NCBI RefSeq assembly: GCF_000316575.1
Contig: NC_019682.1
Location: 62,001 to 126,000 of the forward strand
From: Calothrix sp. PCC 7507
GTDB lineage: Bacteria; Cyanobacteriota; Cyanobacteriia; Cyanobacteriales; Nostocaceae
Direction: 5' to 3'
Length of the DNA: 64,000 bases
Shown: piece after piece, positions 62,433 to 64,000 of the stretch
Numbering within the stretch: position 1 is the first letter of the stretch
Layout: every line of letters begins with the position of its first letter
Made by a program: the position numbers and the translations under genes
The notes under the pieces: generated by a model
What the model was told of the DNA's origin: nothing
The model's input: the letters and a program-made list of their open reading frames with translations, nothing else
Database searches by the model: none

Positions 62433-64000
62433 CTAAGCAGTGCGAAAACGCGCCAACTCTTCACCAGTTTTGGCATCGTGGGCGTGGACTGTGCAAACTA
62501 AACAAGAGTCAAACGATCGCGCCACATGTCCCACTTCCACAGGATCTCTAGGATCGTAAATTGGTGTCCCTACTAAAGCTTCTTCAACGGGGCCGCGGAC
62601 TCCCTCACCATCACGGGGTCCTATATTCCACGTACCAGGGGCGATAACTTGATACTGCTTAATCTTACCACCTTCTATATCTATCCAGTGACACAATGCA
62701 CCGCGTGAGGCTTCTGTTGCACCCCAACCTTTACCGTCTTTTTCTTTGGGTTTGATATACCAAGGATCGTTTAATTTGAATTCCCGTAAACAGTGTTCGG
62801 CTTGACGATATAGCTTGACAATTTCGTGAACTCGTGCTAGCTGACGAACATGAGTATTAGCACCGCCCATTTGCTTGAAGACATCGAGGATAAAGCCGTC
62901 GGTGTGTTGCCAAGATTCGCCATGATTACCGCCAGCGACTAATTGACGGGCTAAGGGGCCAGCTTCTAAACGTCCGAAGTCTTTGTGTAGGACGGCACTC
63001 GCCCAGGAATAGGCATTGTCAAAGTCTTTGGTATTATTAGCAATGGGTTTAGTGGTGCGATCGCCTGGATGAATATCTGCTGTTCCTTCGTCATACCAAG
63101 AGTGAGTTGTATTCTCACGAGCAAAGGATTGATCCATCAAGGTGTGAGTATCATTGAAGCTGTCATACACGCCACTTTTCATAATCAAAGCAGCATTTCG
63201 CCCCTCAATAGTCGGCTTTTGGTATTTGTCTTCATGGGGTAAATATCCCCAGGTGACATACTTACCCACACCAGCGCCAAATCTATCTAAACCAATATCT
63301 AAACCCATGCGCCAGTATAAACCCAAGTCGGAATCCCGATGCTTACGGTCTTCTTCTAGCCACTCCATGAAGTCATCATAAGTTTGGATTTCTTCATAGC
63401 GTTCTAAAGAACACCCCAGCCATACAGGTTCTAACCAATTGGTGCGGAAATATTCCAGCAACGACCAAGCGCGGGTAATGTCTGTGAGGGTAGGGGCGCA
63501 CATGACACCACCGGGAACCATGTAACTAGAATGGGGCCATTGTCCACCTAATAATGCATAAATTTCTACAGGTTTGGCAGAAATAGTAATCCCAATTTCA
63601 TAAGACTTACCGGTGTAAGCAGCAAAGCGTCTCACAGCTTCTTCATAAAAGTGACTCTTGCGATAATTTTGATGTGTCAAATCAATCGCAAATAGACCAT
63701 AAAAATAGCGGGGTATACTTTGGATAGTTTCGACGATTTGCCCTAAATTTCTCGCCAAAATTGCGTTGCGAGGAACTTCAGTTTGCCAAACTGTATCTAA
63801 TGCCCAAGATGCAGAAGTCAGGTGAGAACCGCCGCAAATACCGCAAATGCGCGGTGTGACAATCAATCCGGCTTGGGGATCTTTACCGCGTAGGATAACT
63901 TCAAATCCCCGAAATAGTTCAGCATGTGTCCAAGCATTAACTACATACCCATCTTCAATTTCTACGCGGACATCTAAATCTCCCTCAACTCTACCGACTG
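62433..64000 (-). CDS. hupL: Uptake [NiFe]-hydrogenase large subunit HupL (partial)
   Basis: Catalytic subunit that oxidises H2 from nitrogenase. The minus strand is open from the right edge (VGRVEGDLDVRVEIEDGYVV) to a TAG at 62433, about 521 residues; the first dozen or so codons are outside. The L1 nickel motif is PRICGICGGSHLTS; L2 is DSCLVCTVH near the C-terminus, followed by AHDAKTGEELARFRTA, the tail removed by HupW. At the position of the hupL excision site of Anabaena 7120 (HSSYMV codons, 63518-63533) the gene runs through without interruption. Confidence 0.96.
   Translation of the reverse strand, partial: VGRVEGDLDVRVEIEDGYVVNAWTHAELFRGFEVILRGKDPQAGLIVTPRICGICGGSHLTSASWALDTVWQTEVPRNAILARNLGQIVETIQSIPRYFYGLFAIDLTHQNYRKSHFYEEAVRRFAAYTGKSYEIGITISAKPVEIYALLGGQWPHSSYMVPGGVMCAPTLTDITRAWSLLEYFRTNWLEPVWLGCSLERYEEIQTYDDFMEWLEEDRKHRDSDLGLYWRMGLDIGLDRFGAGVGKYVTWGYLPHEDKYQKPTIEGRNAALIMKSGVYDSFNDTHTLMDQSFARENTTHSWYDEGTADIHPGDRTTKPIANNTKDFDNAYSWASAVLHKDFGRLEAGPLARQLVAGGNHGESWQHTDGFILDVFKQMGGANTHVRQLARVHEIVKLYRQAEHCLREFKLNDPWYIKPKEKDGKGWGATEASRGALCHWIDIEGGKIKQYQVIAPGTWNIGPRDGEGVRGPVEEALVGTPIYDPRDPVEVGHVARSFDSCLVCTVHAHDAKTGEELARFRTA

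Noticed and set aside
63518-63533. Possible hupL excision-element site
   Set aside because: The gene reads through, and the sequence differs from the Anabaena 7120 repeat at several bases; no second copy was found in this window.

Overview
The window is from a filamentous, heterocyst-forming cyanobacterium of the Nostoc group. Four things point there: the nif gene order (nifB-fdxN-nifS-nifU-glbN-nifH-nifD-nifK-orf-nifE-nifN-nifX-orf-orf-nifW-hesA-hesB-fdxH), a nifD gene split by a developmental excision element with a xisA-type recombinase, uptake-hydrogenase genes beside nif, and abundant GCGATCGC palindromes and heptameric tandem repeats. A truncated haemoglobin gene (glbN) between nifU and nifH is the arrangement known from Nostoc commune and relatives. 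No species can be named from this window alone.

Layout. 1-528: 5' part of nifP, reading left. 0.6-12.4 kb: an accessory stretch with an IS110-type transposase, a Ser/Thr kinase with WD40 repeats, three copies of a small cyanobacterial gene pair, several damaged toxin-antitoxin modules, a Uma2 nuclease, a quinone-oxidoreductase-like protein, and many MITE-like and small dispersed repeats. 12.4-21.1 kb: the nifB promoter region, then nifB, fdxN, nifS, nifU, glbN, nifH and most of nifD. 21.0-44.4 kb: a 23.35-kb nifD element bounded by ATTACTCCG. It carries an HNH nuclease, an AvaI-like restriction-modification pair, toxin-antitoxin remnants, a PPK2 polyphosphate kinase, a PD-(D/E)XK-like protein, an IS630 element, a cytochrome P450, a pseudokinase-Ppx/GppA-like fusion, an ECF sigma/anti-sigma/CHRD operon, and xisA at the right edge. 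44.4-53.6 kb: the nifD 3' end and the rest of the nif cluster through fdxH and feoA. 53.7-57.8 kb: two mop genes, an ankyrin protein, a SagB-type oxidoreductase, and hupW with a 47-codon upstream ORF. 58.2-62.3 kb: more toxin-antitoxin modules, an RNA ligase and a GIY-YIG protein. 62.4-64.0 kb: most of hupL.

How it works together. NifH, NifD and NifK form Mo-nitrogenase. NifB, NifE, NifN and NifX build the cofactor; NifU, NifS and HesB supply Fe-S clusters; FdxH and FdxN carry electrons; the Mop proteins bind molybdate. HupL recycles the H2 that nitrogenase makes, and HupW matures HupL. NifD cannot be made whole until XisA removes the element. Joining the two gene parts gives an uninterrupted 500-codon nifD.

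The most distinctive observations are: a shared cis-module upstream of both nifP and nifB; the cargo of the nifD element, especially the pseudokinase-Ppx/GppA-like fusion and an R-M pair flanked by direct repeats; a vapC gene split by a 104-bp MITE whose exact removal restores the frame; a filled/empty pair for a 42-bp repeat inside coding sequence; and two paralogous genes that appear to use an ATT start. All calls rest on reading the sequence and on recalled family knowledge. No database search was run.
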